Assembly: GCA_023409535.1 (NCBI GenBank)
Contig: JAEYGZ010000019.1
Coordinates: forward strand, 46,647 to 110,646
From: Bacillota bacterium
Lineage (GTDB): Bacteria > Bacillota > Clostridia > Lachnospirales > Lachnospiraceae
Length of the DNA stretch: 64,000 nucleotides
Reading direction: 5' to 3'
Positions 1-9,149 of the stretch are shown here, piece by piece. Position 1 is the first letter of the stretch. Each line of letters starts with the position of its first letter. The position numbers and the translations under genes were made by a program. The notes under the pieces were generated by a model. That model saw nothing but the letters and a program-made list of their open reading frames with translations, was not told the DNA's origin and ran no database searches.

Positions 1-791
1 TGTAATTCTTTCTCTACCCAGCCTGCGTCAACACATGCCCTGGAGGAACAAACGGTTCCTCCGAAAACCGCAGCAAGTTCTTCCAGCTGTTTAAAGTTTT
101 CACGGCTTCCCACCCCGCGTCCGCCGGCTACCAGCACATCAGCCTGTTGAATGTCTTTAACGGAAGCTTCTTTATTGCATACTTCTATCACCTCTACATA
201 TTTATGATTTATTTCTAATTTGGGGTGAAATTTTTCAACAATGGCATTTGCTTCCGCTACTTTTCGGGCTTTTCCCATGGCTCCGGGACATATGATTGCC
301 ATCTGGGGGCGGAAATCCGGGCATAGAATCGTTGCCTTAAAATTTCCGCTGTAGACAGGCCTGGTCATTTTTAGACAACCGGATTTTTTATCAATTTCCA
401 ATTCGGTACAATCCGCAATTAAGCCGGTATGTATTCTTGCAGAAATGCGGGGGGCAAGATCTCTTCCGATTGCAGTTGCACCAAAGAGCACTATTTCGGG
501 TCTGTAATGTTCTATTACGGCGCTCATAGCCTGGGTATACGGCTCCGTTGTATATATATCCAAGGAAGGAGCATTCACAAGTATGATTCTATCTGCACCA
601 TAGGCTGCCAATTCATCTGTCAGCTTTCCGACTGCCGAACCTAATAATATGGCTGATACCTGTGTACCAAGATCAGCCGCAAGCTCCTTTCCTTTCGTAA
701 TCAATTCAAGAGATACACCGGATATTTTCTTATCGGATTGCTGTATGAATATAAATATTCCGCTATAATTTTCAAATTCCATTTTAATCAT
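1..791 (-). CDS. etfA: electron transfer flavoprotein alpha subunit, partial
   Basis: Alpha subunit of the cytoplasmic electron transfer flavoprotein; with EtfB it exchanges electrons with an acyl-CoA dehydrogenase. The frame runs off the left edge, so about 263 residues are visible of the usual 330-400. The visible N-terminal part reads like the EtfA Rossmann domain, and near the cut end lies the start of the FAD-domain signature (CSSRACVDAGW). Two in-frame ATGs, at 791 and 782, are possible starts; an AGAAAG sequence fits the second at better spacing. It follows etfB by 67 nt in the same direction and is probably the last gene visible of an operon that includes the acyl-CoA dehydrogenase at 1661-2797. 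Bifurcating versus simple ETF cannot be decided without the C-terminus. Confidence 0.93.
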   Translation of the reverse strand, partial: MIKMEFENYSGIFIFIQQSDKKISGVSLELITKGKELAADLGTQVSAILLGSAVGKLTDELAAYGADRIILVNAPSLDIYTTEPYTQAMSAVIEHYRPEIVLFGATAIGRDLAPRISARIHTGLIADCTELEIDKKSGCLKMTRPVYSGNFKATILCPDFRPQMAIICPGAMGKARKVAEANAIVEKFHPKLEINHKYVEVIEVCNKEASVKDIQQADVLVAGGRGVGSRENFKQLEELAAVFGGTVCSSRACVDAGWVEKEL

Positions 792-858
792 CGCTTTCTG
801 TCAATTGAACGGCATCAAAAATATAGAAAATACTGTTTTTACCCCTGATGCCCGGTTG

Positions 859-1641
859 CTACAGAATATATTTCTCCTTCAGACTTTCCAGAATAAAATT
901 GGCAGCTTCCTCCGCATCTAATATCACCTTTTTTCTGTCTGCCATTTGTTTCCTTGTAAAGATCTGTGTTACCTGTGTAGGGGAACCCTGCAAGCCTATG
1001 CTGCCATCGTCAATGTCAATTTCCTTATGTCCCCATACAATTACCTTTTCTTCCAAATATGCTTCAAATATTCTTCCCGGTGTCATATATCTTGGTTTAT
1101 TCATATCCGCAAGAACAGTAATCAGGCAGGGCATTTTTGCCCTGATTATGTGATATCTGTCCTCATACTGGCTTTTTACGATTATACTGCTGCCTTCTGT
1201 TTTGATATCCTTTGCATAACTTATTCCAGGAATATCCAGATACTCTGCAAGCTGAGGTCCAATCTGCGCCGTATTGCCGTCATTTGCCTGCTGCCCTACT
1301 ATTACCAGATCATACTCCAGATTTTTGATGGCTGCGGCAAGTATGAAAGAAGTTGCCAGCGTATCCGAGCCGCTAAATACAGGATCTGTTATCAGATATG
1401 CATGATCTGCTCCCATAGCCATCGCTTCACGTAATACAGTATCTGCCTGAGGGGGTCCCATGGTGATTGCCGATACCTCCGCACCGGTTTCATCCTTCAG
1501 CCTTAGCGCTGCCTCCAACCCTGCTTTATCATCAGGATTGATCATAACAGTAACTCCTTCCCGGACCGGCATGCCTGTAACCGGATCAAGCCTGATTTCA
1601 TTTATGTCAGGTACTTGTCCTATACAAACTATAATCTTCAC
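859..1641 (-). CDS. etfB: electron transfer flavoprotein beta subunit
   Basis: Beta subunit of the electron transfer flavoprotein, 260 aa, the normal family length. It begins MKIIVCIGQVPD, the typical EtfB N-terminus, and contains the VIVGQQANDG and GPQLAEYLDIP segments of the nucleotide-binding fold. The protein binds AMP in simple ETFs or a second FAD in bifurcating ones. It lies 19 nt downstream of the acyl-CoA dehydrogenase and upstream of etfA, the order seen in many clostridial bcd-etf loci. The likely job is to pass electrons between the neighbouring dehydrogenase and NAD(H)/ferredoxin or a quinone-type acceptor; which acceptor is inference. Confidence 0.95.
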   Translation of the reverse strand: MKIIVCIGQVPDINEIRLDPVTGMPVREGVTVMINPDDKAGLEAALRLKDETGAEVSAITMGPPQADTVLREAMAMGADHAYLITDPVFSGSDTLATSFILAAAIKNLEYDLVIVGQQANDGNTAQIGPQLAEYLDIPGISYAKDIKTEGSSIIVKSQYEDRYHIIRAKMPCLITVLADMNKPRYMTPGRIFEAYLEEKVIVWGHKEIDIDDGSIGLQGSPTQVTQIFTRKQMADRKKVILDAEEAANFILESLKEKYIL

Positions 1642-1660
1642 CTACACCACTCCCTCTTAT

Positions 1661-2797
1661 TTATAATAGAGCTCCAGAGATAACCATACGCTGGACTTCC
1701 GATGTGCCCTCATAAATCTCAGTAATTTTTGCATCCCGCATCATACGTTCCACTTCATACTCCCGGATATATCCGTATCCGCCGTGAAGCTGAACTGCCA
1801 GGCTGGTAACCCTATTCGCAACCTCCGATGCATACAGCTTTGCCATAGAAGCCTCTGCCGAGAATTTCTTCTGTTTTTCCTTAGCCACCGCGGCTCTATA
1901 AACCAATAATCTTGCAGCTTCAATTTCTGTAGCCATATCCGCTATTTTAAACTGGGTATTTTGGAATTTGGAAAGCGGTTTGCCAAACTGTTTTCTTTCC
2001 TTAACATAAGCGACGGATTTCTCCAATGCTCCGGATGCTATACCAAGCGCCTGTGCCGCAATGCCGATTCTACCGCAGTCCAGAGCCTGCATGGCTATTT
2101 TAAAGCCGTCGCCTTCCATACCCAGTATATTTTCTCTCGGAATTTTTAAATCTGTAAAAACCAGTTCATAGGTTGACGACCCACGAATACCCATCTTTTT
2201 TTCCTTCGAACCGAAGGTAAATCCCGGTGTGCCCTTTTCTATAATAAAAGCAGATATCCCCTTATTACCCATTGTTTTATCCGTCATTGCAAAAATGATA
2301 TAGATATCAGCTTCTTTCCCGTTCGTAATAAAAATCTTACTTCCATTTATTACATATTCGTTACCGTCTGGCACTGCCTTCGTCTGCTGACCAGCCGAGT
2401 CTGTTCCGGCATTAGGCTCCGTCAGGCCAAATGCCCCAAGCTTCTGACCGCTTGCCAAGGGTACCAGAAATTTGTCTTTCTGCTCTTTGGTACCGAATTT
2501 TAACAATGGTTCCTCGCATAATGAGGTATGGGTGGATACAATCACTCCAGTCGTTGCACATGCCCTGGAAAGCTCTTCGATACATAGTATGTAAGTTAAT
2601 GCGTCACATCCCTGACCCCCATATTCCTTTGGGATGGGTATTCCCAAAAAGCCCAACCTTTTCATTTTCTCAACGGTTTCCCTTGGAAAATGCTCCATTT
2701 CATCTGTCTCATATGCAAGAGGCTGAACTTCCTTTTTTGCAAACTCCCTAAACAGAGAGCGTGCCATCTCCTGTTCTTTTGTTAATGTAAAATCCAC
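1661..2797 (-). CDS. acyl-CoA dehydrogenase (short-chain/butyryl-CoA type)
   Basis: FAD-dependent acyl-CoA dehydrogenase, about 378 aa, which interconverts an acyl-CoA and its 2-enoyl-CoA using ETF. The C-terminal ITEIYEGTSEVQR motif carries the catalytic glutamate of the short-chain family (about E363), and FGLTEPNAGTDS and YIREYEVERMMRDA are conserved FAD/substrate segments. I chose the GTG at 2797 because an AAGGAG sits 7 nt upstream of it; the ATG at 2815 lies at the ribosome binding site itself. It is followed by etfB and etfA. Substrate may be butyryl-CoA/crotonyl-CoA, but the neighbouring sugar transporter and two CoA-transferase systems leave room for a branched or hydroxylated acyl-CoA. 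Confidence 0.93.
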   Translation of the reverse strand: MDFTLTKEQEMARSLFREFAKKEVQPLAYETDEMEHFPRETVEKMKRLGFLGIPIPKEYGGQGCDALTYILCIEELSRACATTGVIVSTHTSLCEEPLLKFGTKEQKDKFLVPLASGQKLGAFGLTEPNAGTDSAGQQTKAVPDGNEYVINGSKIFITNGKEADIYIIFAMTDKTMGNKGISAFIIEKGTPGFTFGSKEKKMGIRGSSTYELVFTDLKIPRENILGMEGDGFKIAMQALDCGRIGIAAQALGIASGALEKSVAYVKERKQFGKPLSKFQNTQFKIADMATEIEAARLLVYRAAVAKEKQKKFSAEASMAKLYASEVANRVTSLAVQLHGGYGYIREYEVERMMRDAKITEIYEGTSEVQRMVISGALL

Positions 2798-2852
2798 GAC
2801 TTCTCTCCTTTCCATACCGGTTGTCGGGATTGAAGGTTGCCGTAATAAGCAA

Positions 2853-2922
2853 TCGGCGTAAGAAACAAAAATGCATCATTACGCCGAAGATTATCCTGCA
2901 TCAGCGAAGAGCCTTGCTGATG
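2853..2922 (-). other. two intercistronic hairpins
   Basis: Between the LUD gene and the acyl-CoA dehydrogenase gene lie two perfect inverted repeats: 9-nt arms TCGGCGTAA/TTACGCCGA at 2853-2887 and 7-nt arms CATCAGC/GCTGATG at 2899-2922. Neither is followed by a U-run in the direction of transcription, so they look like mRNA processing or stability elements rather than terminators. Confidence 0.5.
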
Positions 2923-2956
2923 GACCAATATTATCCTTCTGCCGGTCATAATGCTG

Positions 2957-3592
2957 TTAAAAACCCAGCTCCTCACCGACTAAAATAATCTTAATTCTGC
3001 CTTTGCTTGAAGAACGTCTTGTTATAAGCATCTGACTACAGATTGATTCCGGACTATAACAATCGCTGCATTTTCCGGTTACGGCACACGGAATATTCCG
3101 CTTCAGTTTCTGACCGTTTCTAGGAGCCGCTGTTTCTCTGGCTCTCTGAATACCGCTTTCCACATCTGAGGTTATTTTATTCATTCCGGCTATTACAATC
3201 ACATTTTTAGGACCAAAACATAAAAAAGCAATTCTGTCCGACCTTCCGTCAATATTAATCAATTCACCTTCCAGTGTAATGGCATTCGAACTCATAAGGA
3301 AATAATCAGCTTTCAAAATATTACTGTATATTTCCATTCTTTCTTCATCATTGTTCCCTACAGCTCTGTCATACAACCGGTAGTTCCTTTTCCTGATGAT
3401 ATCTATAAGACCGATTTCCTCCAGAGTCTTTGATCCGCCCCAGCCTATGCTTGAACCGGGCTTTATGATTTCCAGGACTTTTTCCAATGCTTCTTCCCTG
3501 GTAGGGCAATAATAGCCTTCCATCTGACGTTTTTGCAGCTTTTCAATCACTGTACTGGCAATTGCATTAAAATCGTCTTTTTGATCCTCCAT
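2957..3592 (-). CDS. LUD-domain (LutC/DUF162-type) protein
   Basis: A 211-aa cytoplasmic protein of the LUD family, related to LutC/YkgG of lactate utilisation and common as a stand-alone protein in Clostridia. Seen are SSIGWGGSKTLEEIGL near residue 45, the SSNAITLEGELINIDG stretch near the middle and FGPKNVIVIAGMNKI, all typical of the fold; a Cys-rich stretch (C-x2-C-x5-C pattern, CAVTGKCSDCYSPESIC) lies near the C-terminus and could bind metal. The exact reaction of such stand-alone proteins is not established. ATG at 3592 has a GAAAGG upstream. It sits inside the CoA-ester operon between a family III CoA-transferase and the acyl-CoA dehydrogenase. Confidence 0.8.
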   Translation of the reverse strand: MEDQKDDFNAIASTVIEKLQKRQMEGYYCPTREEALEKVLEIIKPGSSIGWGGSKTLEEIGLIDIIRKRNYRLYDRAVGNNDEERMEIYSNILKADYFLMSSNAITLEGELINIDGRSDRIAFLCFGPKNVIVIAGMNKITSDVESGIQRARETAAPRNGQKLKRNIPCAVTGKCSDCYSPESICSQMLITRRSSSKGRIKIILVGEELGF

Positions 3593-3655
3593 TATCTCAT
3601 ACCTTTCACTGGCGGTTGCATATTCCTCTTATACAATCCGCTTAAATCTGCAAAT

Positions 3656-4843
3656 CTAGATTATCCTTGCCTCTCTCAATTTTGTTATATCCTCTTCCGT
3701 ATACGCGAGTACCTCTTTTAATATCGAATCCGTATGTTCTCCCAGCAATGGGGGCTTCAGTCTTATTTTCCCCGGAGTTTTTGACAATTTTAATGTAATT
3801 CCATTAATTGAAATAGTTCCCGCTCCGGGATAATCCATATATTCAAAATCTTTTCTCTCGCGAACCTGTTCATTCTTAACAATATTAGCAATCGAATTAA
3901 CGGGAGCAACCGGAATTCCCGCATTTGCAAGACAGCTGTCTATTTCTTCCACCGTATGCATTCCGGTCCATTGGCCTACGATTTCTTCAATTGCCTCAAT
4001 ATTGCGCATTCTGTGTTCTACCGTATCAAAGCGCTCATCCTCTATCAGCTCCACGCATCCCATGATTTCAGCCATCCGCTTAAACAAGGGCTGTGTCCCT
4101 GCATGGATATAGATATTCCCATCCTTTGCCTTGAAGGAATTGGCAGGAGCAGTCACCTTATCCCGGTTGCTCCAACGCTTCTCGATAATTCCCTTTGTTG
4201 TATACAATGGTATCGTCGTTGCCAGAAGGGACACCATACAATCCAAAAGTGCAACATCAATCTTCTGCCCTTCGCCTGTACATTTTCTGTGATATAAAGC
4301 GGTTACGGTACCAAATGCGGCATATACGGCAGTTACAAAATCTACAATCCAGGTTCCTGTTAAGAGCGGGGGACCGCCTTCCTCTCCAGTAAGGCTCATT
4401 AATCCAGACATTGCCTGTCCTATACAGTCAAAAGCAACACGGTTCTTATACGGTCCTGTTTGTCCAAATCCAGAAATTGAAGTAATTACGATTTGCGGAT
4501 TCAATTTATCCAGCGTTTCTTCCGTCAACCCCATCTTTTCAAGAGTTCCAGGACGAAAATTCTCTATCAAAACATCGCACTTTTTTATCAGTTCATAAAG
4601 AATTTCTTTCCCCTCTTTACTTCTCAAATCCAATGTCAGACTTTTCTTATTTTTGTTATACTGTGTAAAGTATAAGCTTACGTCGCCTGCAAAGGGTCCC
4701 ATTGTCCTCGAATCCTCACCAATGCCGGGTTTTTCTATCTTTATAACTTCTGCTCCCATATCCCCCAGCAGCATGGAACAATAAGGCCCAGAAATATATC
4801 TTGCCAAATCTAAAACTCTGATTCCGTTTAAAGGTCCCTTCAT
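3656..4843 (-). CDS. family III (CaiB/BaiF) CoA-transferase
   Basis: Family III CoA-transferase, 395 aa, moving CoA between carboxylic acids through an enzyme-bound anhydride. The N-terminus GIRVLDLARYISGPYCSMLLGDMGAEV-type segment, the NFRPGT motif near residue 98 and the TWIVDF segment containing the catalytic aspartate (D168, equivalent to D169 of formyl-CoA transferase) are all present. It lies 11 nt downstream of the GctB-like gene. A second family III enzyme (10437-11615) is encoded in the same unit and is clearly a paralogue. Donor and acceptor acids cannot be read from the sequence. Confidence 0.93.
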   Translation of the reverse strand: MKGPLNGIRVLDLARYISGPYCSMLLGDMGAEVIKIEKPGIGEDSRTMGPFAGDVSLYFTQYNKNKKSLTLDLRSKEGKEILYELIKKCDVLIENFRPGTLEKMGLTEETLDKLNPQIVITSISGFGQTGPYKNRVAFDCIGQAMSGLMSLTGEEGGPPLLTGTWIVDFVTAVYAAFGTVTALYHRKCTGEGQKIDVALLDCMVSLLATTIPLYTTKGIIEKRWSNRDKVTAPANSFKAKDGNIYIHAGTQPLFKRMAEIMGCVELIEDERFDTVEHRMRNIEAIEEIVGQWTGMHTVEEIDSCLANAGIPVAPVNSIANIVKNEQVRERKDFEYMDYPGAGTISINGITLKLSKTPGKIRLKPPLLGEHTDSILKEVLAYTEEDITKLREARII

Positions 4844-4854
4844 GGTTTATTCTC

Positions 4855-5676
4855 CTAATCCTCCAGTGAAGCCGGCTCCGATGTAATATAAGCGTTCAGG
4901 AATTTACGCCCGGGATCGATTTCCTCCCTGATCAGGCGTAAATCTTCCTCCGATGGTTCCGGTGTACTGATAACATGCTCCGGTATCTCAATATCAAAGC
5001 CGGTATTTTCAATGATCTGCTGTCTCGTTTTTCCCGGATGAATACTATAAACCCTCATCATCTTTGTATCAGGATTAAAATCCATAATAGCGAGATCCGT
5101 CATTACATAGGCCGGACCTCCGCCCGGAAGGCCCTCCCGGTTCTCATGCCCGACGCCTGAGACAAAATCCACATGGTCCACAAGGACTCTTTTCTCATGC
5201 GGTACAATAATACAAACCCGTTTTGCGAATGCGGCCAGATCTGTCTGGGCCAGCACTCCGGGAAAACGTACTTTGGGTTTGGCATAATCATTGCCAATCA
5301 TGGCAATATTCAAATTGCCATACTTATCTACCTGCGCGCCGGATGCAAATGCCAGTCCGGATTTCCCTAGGCGGAATATCCCAAGAGCATCCTCAAGAGG
5401 TATCTGGCTGCGGCATGGCCACTTTATTAAATCATATTCCCAGTTATGCTCCGGTATCGAACCCTTATCAAGGAGAGGGTCAAGTACCGGTCCCATCATA
5501 CACAAAGCATTTGGTGCATGCTTCATCTGGGCAAGTCTGACGGCGACCAAAGGAATTCCGCAGGCTCTGATATATGCTTTGCCGCCGGTTCCGATACCTG
5601 TAAAGTTCATCTCATCGTCAATTATTCTTTTCGAAACTTCAACGGCAAGAAGTTCTTCCAATGTATATCGTTTCAT
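4855..5676 (-). CDS. CoA-transferase subunit beta, GctB/IpdB-like
   Basis: Beta subunit of a two-subunit enzyme of the class I CoA-transferase fold, 273 aa. It resembles glutaconate CoA-transferase GctB and the ring-cleaving hydrolase subunit IpdB; EEIDPGRKFL near the C-terminus and GAQVDKYGNLN are shared. The conserved GctB catalytic glutamate (in a VESG motif after HAPD) is not seen: the equivalent stretch is HAPNALCMMGP, with G62 at that place. The enzyme may therefore be a hydrolase rather than a transferase. I chose ATG 5676 because GGGGG lies 9 nt upstream and its ATGA overlaps the alpha-subunit stop. Confidence 0.85.
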   Translation of the reverse strand: MKRYTLEELLAVEVSKRIIDDEMNFTGIGTGGKAYIRACGIPLVAVRLAQMKHAPNALCMMGPVLDPLLDKGSIPEHNWEYDLIKWPCRSQIPLEDALGIFRLGKSGLAFASGAQVDKYGNLNIAMIGNDYAKPKVRFPGVLAQTDLAAFAKRVCIIVPHEKRVLVDHVDFVSGVGHENREGLPGGGPAYVMTDLAIMDFNPDTKMMRVYSIHPGKTRQQIIENTGFDIEIPEHVISTPEPSEEDLRLIREEIDPGRKFLNAYITSEPASLED

Positions 5677-6575
5677 ACTTTCCATCCCCCTCTGCCCAGT
5701 CTTGTTTCTAATTGCTTCAATCCTCCGACCTTATTTATATATTCTTCCTCTGTGATGGTGTATACATATTCTTCCAAATACTTTTGGAAGTCTTCTTTTG
5801 TATCGGAGTATTTCTGATAATACTCTCCGTGCTCCAGATCAAAATCATATCTGCAGTCGCAGGAATTCGGATGGGCGCCGTAAGGCGCAGGTACAACAAA
5901 GTCTACAAAAAGCTTCGGCAAAACTGTCATGGTAGGTGTTGCGATAATCTCCTCTTCCGGTACAATTTCTTCCACGCTCATAATTGTGGTTTTCGCACAT
6001 TTTGCGATATAGATATCCATCTCATTATCCATCATGCGGACTGCATCCAGCTGCACATTACCGTACTTATCGGCCCTATGGGCATGAACAATCGAAAAAT
6101 CCGGATGAAACGCTTCCATAGCCACATATTTTTCTCCAGTAAAAGGGCAGGTAATTTCCTTAAATTCAGGATTTTTCATAATCCCGGAATGCAGCGGAGT
6201 TTTCGAGATCGCAAAGCTGTTGCCGTAGGCGGCAGCCCTGAATTTATCCATAGCGCAGGTTTCGCTTAAATCAACATAACGGCACTCCTGATTTTCAACT
6301 GCTCTTCTAAAGTTCTTAGCAATTCCCAGATTAAACAAGCCGCAATAGGACGACCAGGCTTCTTTTACACATCCGGCACCCATCAGCATGTCAAAATCCA
6401 TTCCTGCACTCCAGGAATACAAGGTAAGATTCTTCTTTTTCTGTCTGATCATTTCTCTGACTAGCGACATCGGAGCTTTACGGATCAGGGAACCTCCTAT
6501 CGCTACCTTTGCTCCGTCCGGAATAAGAGCTATTGCTTCACTGATTGATGTCAATTTTGATCTTCTCTCCTGCAT
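5673..6575 (-). CDS. CoA-transferase subunit alpha, GctA/IpdA-like
   Basis: Alpha subunit partner of the preceding beta subunit, 300 aa, normal length for GctA/IpdA. It begins MQERRSKLTSISEAIALIPDG and has GGSLIRKAPMSLVREMI, a family-typical nucleotide/CoA-binding segment, and HAHRADKYGNVQ in the middle. Start at 6575 has GGAG upstream, 6 nt after the permease stop. A paralogous alpha/beta pair is encoded at 23330-25035, so the island has two such enzymes. Acts in the cytoplasm on an acyl-CoA; the substrate is unknown. Confidence 0.88.
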   Translation of the reverse strand: MQERRSKLTSISEAIALIPDGAKVAIGGSLIRKAPMSLVREMIRQKKKNLTLYSWSAGMDFDMLMGAGCVKEAWSSYCGLFNLGIAKNFRRAVENQECRYVDLSETCAMDKFRAAAYGNSFAISKTPLHSGIMKNPEFKEITCPFTGEKYVAMEAFHPDFSIVHAHRADKYGNVQLDAVRMMDNEMDIYIAKCAKTTIMSVEEIVPEEEIIATPTMTVLPKLFVDFVVPAPYGAHPNSCDCRYDFDLEHGEYYQKYSDTKEDFQKYLEEYVYTITEEEYINKVGGLKQLETRLGRGGWKV

Positions 6576-6581
6576 TCTACC

Positions 6582-7571
6582 TTACTCCTTCTTCTTCGTA
6601 TTTCTGCTTCCTTTAATCTTTGACTGAACTACCTCTATATATACGGCAACGACAATGACCAAACCTGTTGCAACATACTGCCAATACGGATTAATGCCGA
6701 TAACGATGAGTCCGACCCTCAATCCGGTTAATAATATTGCTCCAAGGAAGGTTCCCAGAATCGTTCCGCGTCCGCCTGCCATGCTTGCTCCACCAATTGC
6801 AACTGCGGCGATTGCCTGCAATTCGTAACCGTTTGCAGCAGTAGCCTCGGCTGTTCCGAGCTTGGCATTCAGAATAACGGCTCCAAGTCCGAAGCAGATA
6901 CCGCCTAATGTATATGCCAGAATTTCAATTTTTTCACATTTAACGCCTGCCAGACGGGCAGCTTCCCGGTTACCGCCGATTGCATAAACATAAGTTCCAA
7001 ATCTTGTATACTTTAAAATAATATGGGTTGCAATTGCACCAATAATGAAGATCAGAATGGAAGCACGGATCCCTAACGGAAGTTTTCCATAAGCTATATT
7101 ACGAAAAGCAGGATCCAGATTGCTGACAGGAAAGCCCTCCGTGATTAAGTAAGCTATACCGCGGAATACATTCATGGTAGCCAGGGTGGCAACAAAGGGT
7201 TGTATATGCATTTTTGATATCAAAAAACCGTTAACAGCACCTATGGCACCGCCAATGATAAGGGAAGCAAAAATGCAAAGCCAGGGATTAATACCGGCAA
7301 CAAGCATTTTTGCGGAAATTACCCCGACCAGCGCCACAATGGCGCCGGCGGAGAGATCAATTCCTCCGGATATGATTGTAAATGCCATACCAAGCGCAAG
7401 GACGCCATAAATTGATGACTGATCAACAATATCCTTGATATTTCCAAAACTGACATAGATTGGGTTAAATACTGTAAAGATAATACCCATTAAGAATATA
7501 CCAAGAACAACACTTAATTCTCTTTCATAACTTTTAATGAAACTACGAATTCTATTTTTCTCGTTCATCAA
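6582..7571 (-). CDS. ribose-type ABC transporter permease
   Basis: Membrane permease of a carbohydrate-uptake class 2 (RbsC/MglC-like) importer, 329 aa with about nine hydrophobic segments. Typical motifs are SGGIDLSAGAIVALVG near residue 66 and AIAAVAIGGASMAGGRGT near residue 237, both diagnostic of the RbsC family. It overlaps the ATPase gene by 4 nt (ATGA). Downstream is the GctA-like gene after 6 nt, so transport and CoA chemistry appear co-transcribed. The cargo is probably a pentose, a polyol or a related compound, judged from the kinase and binding protein, but it cannot be named. Confidence 0.94.
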   Translation of the reverse strand: MMNEKNRIRSFIKSYERELSVVLGIFLMGIIFTVFNPIYVSFGNIKDIVDQSSIYGVLALGMAFTIISGGIDLSAGAIVALVGVISAKMLVAGINPWLCIFASLIIGGAIGAVNGFLISKMHIQPFVATLATMNVFRGIAYLITEGFPVSNLDPAFRNIAYGKLPLGIRASILIFIIGAIATHIILKYTRFGTYVYAIGGNREAARLAGVKCEKIEILAYTLGGICFGLGAVILNAKLGTAEATAANGYELQAIAAVAIGGASMAGGRGTILGTFLGAILLTGLRVGLIVIGINPYWQYVATGLVIVVAVYIEVVQSKIKGSRNTKKKE

Positions 7572-9079
7572 CCTTTACCCTCCAATGCTAATGTTGCGAT
7601 CTTTTCTTCCGAAAATTCATCACGATTCAATTCTCCCATAATAAGTCCTGAGCGCATGATAAAAAGCCTATCGCTCATACCTATCACTTCCGTCATTTCA
7701 GAGGAAACCATTATAATGGATTTTCCTTCCCCCACCAGAGTCTCCATTAAATTATATATTTCTGCTTTTGCTCCCACATCCACACCTTTCGTGGGTTCAT
7801 CAAAAATCATGATATCAACATTTGTGGACAGCCATTTTGCCAAAACTACCTTCTGCTGGTTTCCGCCGGAAAGATTTATCGTTTTAAAATCCGGATTTTC
7901 CGGTCTTAAGTCTATCTTTTTACCTACTTTCAGGCAATTCATCCTTCTTTTCTTATAGCTGGTAAATTTGGCAGTTTCAAAATGCTCCAAAGCAGGAAGG
8001 GCAATATTATCAGAATTGCTCATAACTTTAATGATTCCTTCAGATTTTCTGTTTTCAGGCAGAAGACCGATCCCATGCTGAATAGCTGAATATGGAGAAT
8101 TTATCTTCGCTTCCTCCCCATTGATCAGAATTTCACCGCTGGTAATTTTATCAGCGCCAAAAATTGCTCTCATCACTTCAGTTCTTTTTGCTCCGACTAA
8201 TCCAAAGAAGCCTAAGATTTCTCCTTTATGTAATTTAAAACTGATATTTTCAAATTCGCCGTTTTTTGATAGATTTTTTATTTCAAGCACTACATTGTCA
8301 TTTTCTAAGCAGGATGGCTTCAGACGTCTGGCAAACATGGAAACGTCCCTGCCAACCATACTTTTAATCAGATCTTCCTTTTTAATATTCATTAATTCAA
8401 ATGTATTAATGTATTTACCATCACGTAAAACCGTCGCTCTGTCAGCCACCTTAAAGATTTCATCCATTCGATGGCTGACATAAATAATTGTTACTCCCTC
8501 TTTTTTCAGCTTATCAATTAATCTGTAAAGTAAATTAGTTTCATCCGTACTAAGTGAAGCGGTAGGCTCATCAAATGAAATTACTTTTGATTTTGAATAA
8601 ACGGCTTTTACTATCTGTAACAATTGAATTTGACCAACACTTAAATTTCTGATCTTATCGGAAGGTTTAATATTTATATTAAGCTTTTTCAATAAATCTT
8701 CTGTTTCTTTATACATAGCTCTATAATCCAGCATGGCGGCTTTTGTTTTTTCCATACCCAGCATTATATTCTGTGCTACCGTCAAATCCTGAACCATATT
8801 TACTTCCTGATGCACCTTAGCTATTCCGAATTTTAATGCCTTGTTGGCATCTTCAAATTTAATTGTGACTCCATCAAATTTGATTTCACCCTCCGTAGGA
8901 ATATATACGCCATGGAGAATATTCAGGAGCGTACTTTTACCCGCTCCGTTTTCCCCTAACAAAGCATGTACTTCCCCCCGTCTGATGGAAAAGCTGACAT
9001 CATTTAACGCTACACACCCCGGGAATACTTTCGATACATGATTGAATTCAATATACTTTTCGTGCTCCATTATTAGCAT
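7568..9079 (-). CDS. ribose-type ABC transporter ATP-binding protein (duplicated ATPase)
   Basis: RbsA/MglA-type ATPase of about 503 aa with two nucleotide-binding domains. The first has a normal Walker A (GENGAGKST), signature LSVGQIQLLQ and Walker B ISFDEPTAS; the second has the degenerate Walker A usual for this family (GLVGAKRTE), signature LSGGNQQKV and IMIFDEPTKGVD. Longer readings to 9121 are unlikely because an AAAAGGAG precedes the ATGs at 9079 and 9070; spacing is short for the first and long for the second, so the start is uncertain by three codons. An inverted repeat sits just upstream of the ribosome binding site. Confidence 0.94.
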   Translation of the reverse strand: MLIMEHEKYIEFNHVSKVFPGCVALNDVSFSIRRGEVHALLGENGAGKSTLLNILHGVYIPTEGEIKFDGVTIKFEDANKALKFGIAKVHQEVNMVQDLTVAQNIMLGMEKTKAAMLDYRAMYKETEDLLKKLNINIKPSDKIRNLSVGQIQLLQIVKAVYSKSKVISFDEPTASLSTDETNLLYRLIDKLKKEGVTIIYVSHRMDEIFKVADRATVLRDGKYINTFELMNIKKEDLIKSMVGRDVSMFARRLKPSCLENDNVVLEIKNLSKNGEFENISFKLHKGEILGFFGLVGAKRTEVMRAIFGADKITSGEILINGEEAKINSPYSAIQHGIGLLPENRKSEGIIKVMSNSDNIALPALEHFETAKFTSYKKRRMNCLKVGKKIDLRPENPDFKTINLSGGNQQKVVLAKWLSTNVDIMIFDEPTKGVDVGAKAEIYNLMETLVGEGKSIIMVSSEMTEVIGMSDRLFIMRSGLIMGELNRDEFSEEKIATLALEGKG

Positions 9080-9091
9080 CTTCTCCTTTTC

Positions 9092-9119
9092 GTGTGGGAC
9101 AGAAGTTTCTGTCCCACAC
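9092..9119 (-). promoter_or_regulatory. perfect 13-bp intercistronic hairpin
   Basis: Perfect inverted repeat with 13-nt arms (GTGTGGGACAGAA / TTCTGTCCCACAC) and a 2-nt centre, between the binding-protein gene and the ATPase gene. No U-run follows on the transcribed strand, and the ATPase ribosome binding site begins a few bases after it. It probably protects the 3' end of a processed binding-protein mRNA so that the binding protein is made in excess over the membrane components. That role is inference from known importer operons. Confidence 0.7.
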
Positions 9120-9149
9120 AAGATTAACTATCTCATACAACCATAATGA

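Noticed and set aside
5223..5755. Long plus-strand frames opposite the GctB-like gene
   Set aside because: Shadows of the real minus-strand gene, without ribosome binding sites or known domains.
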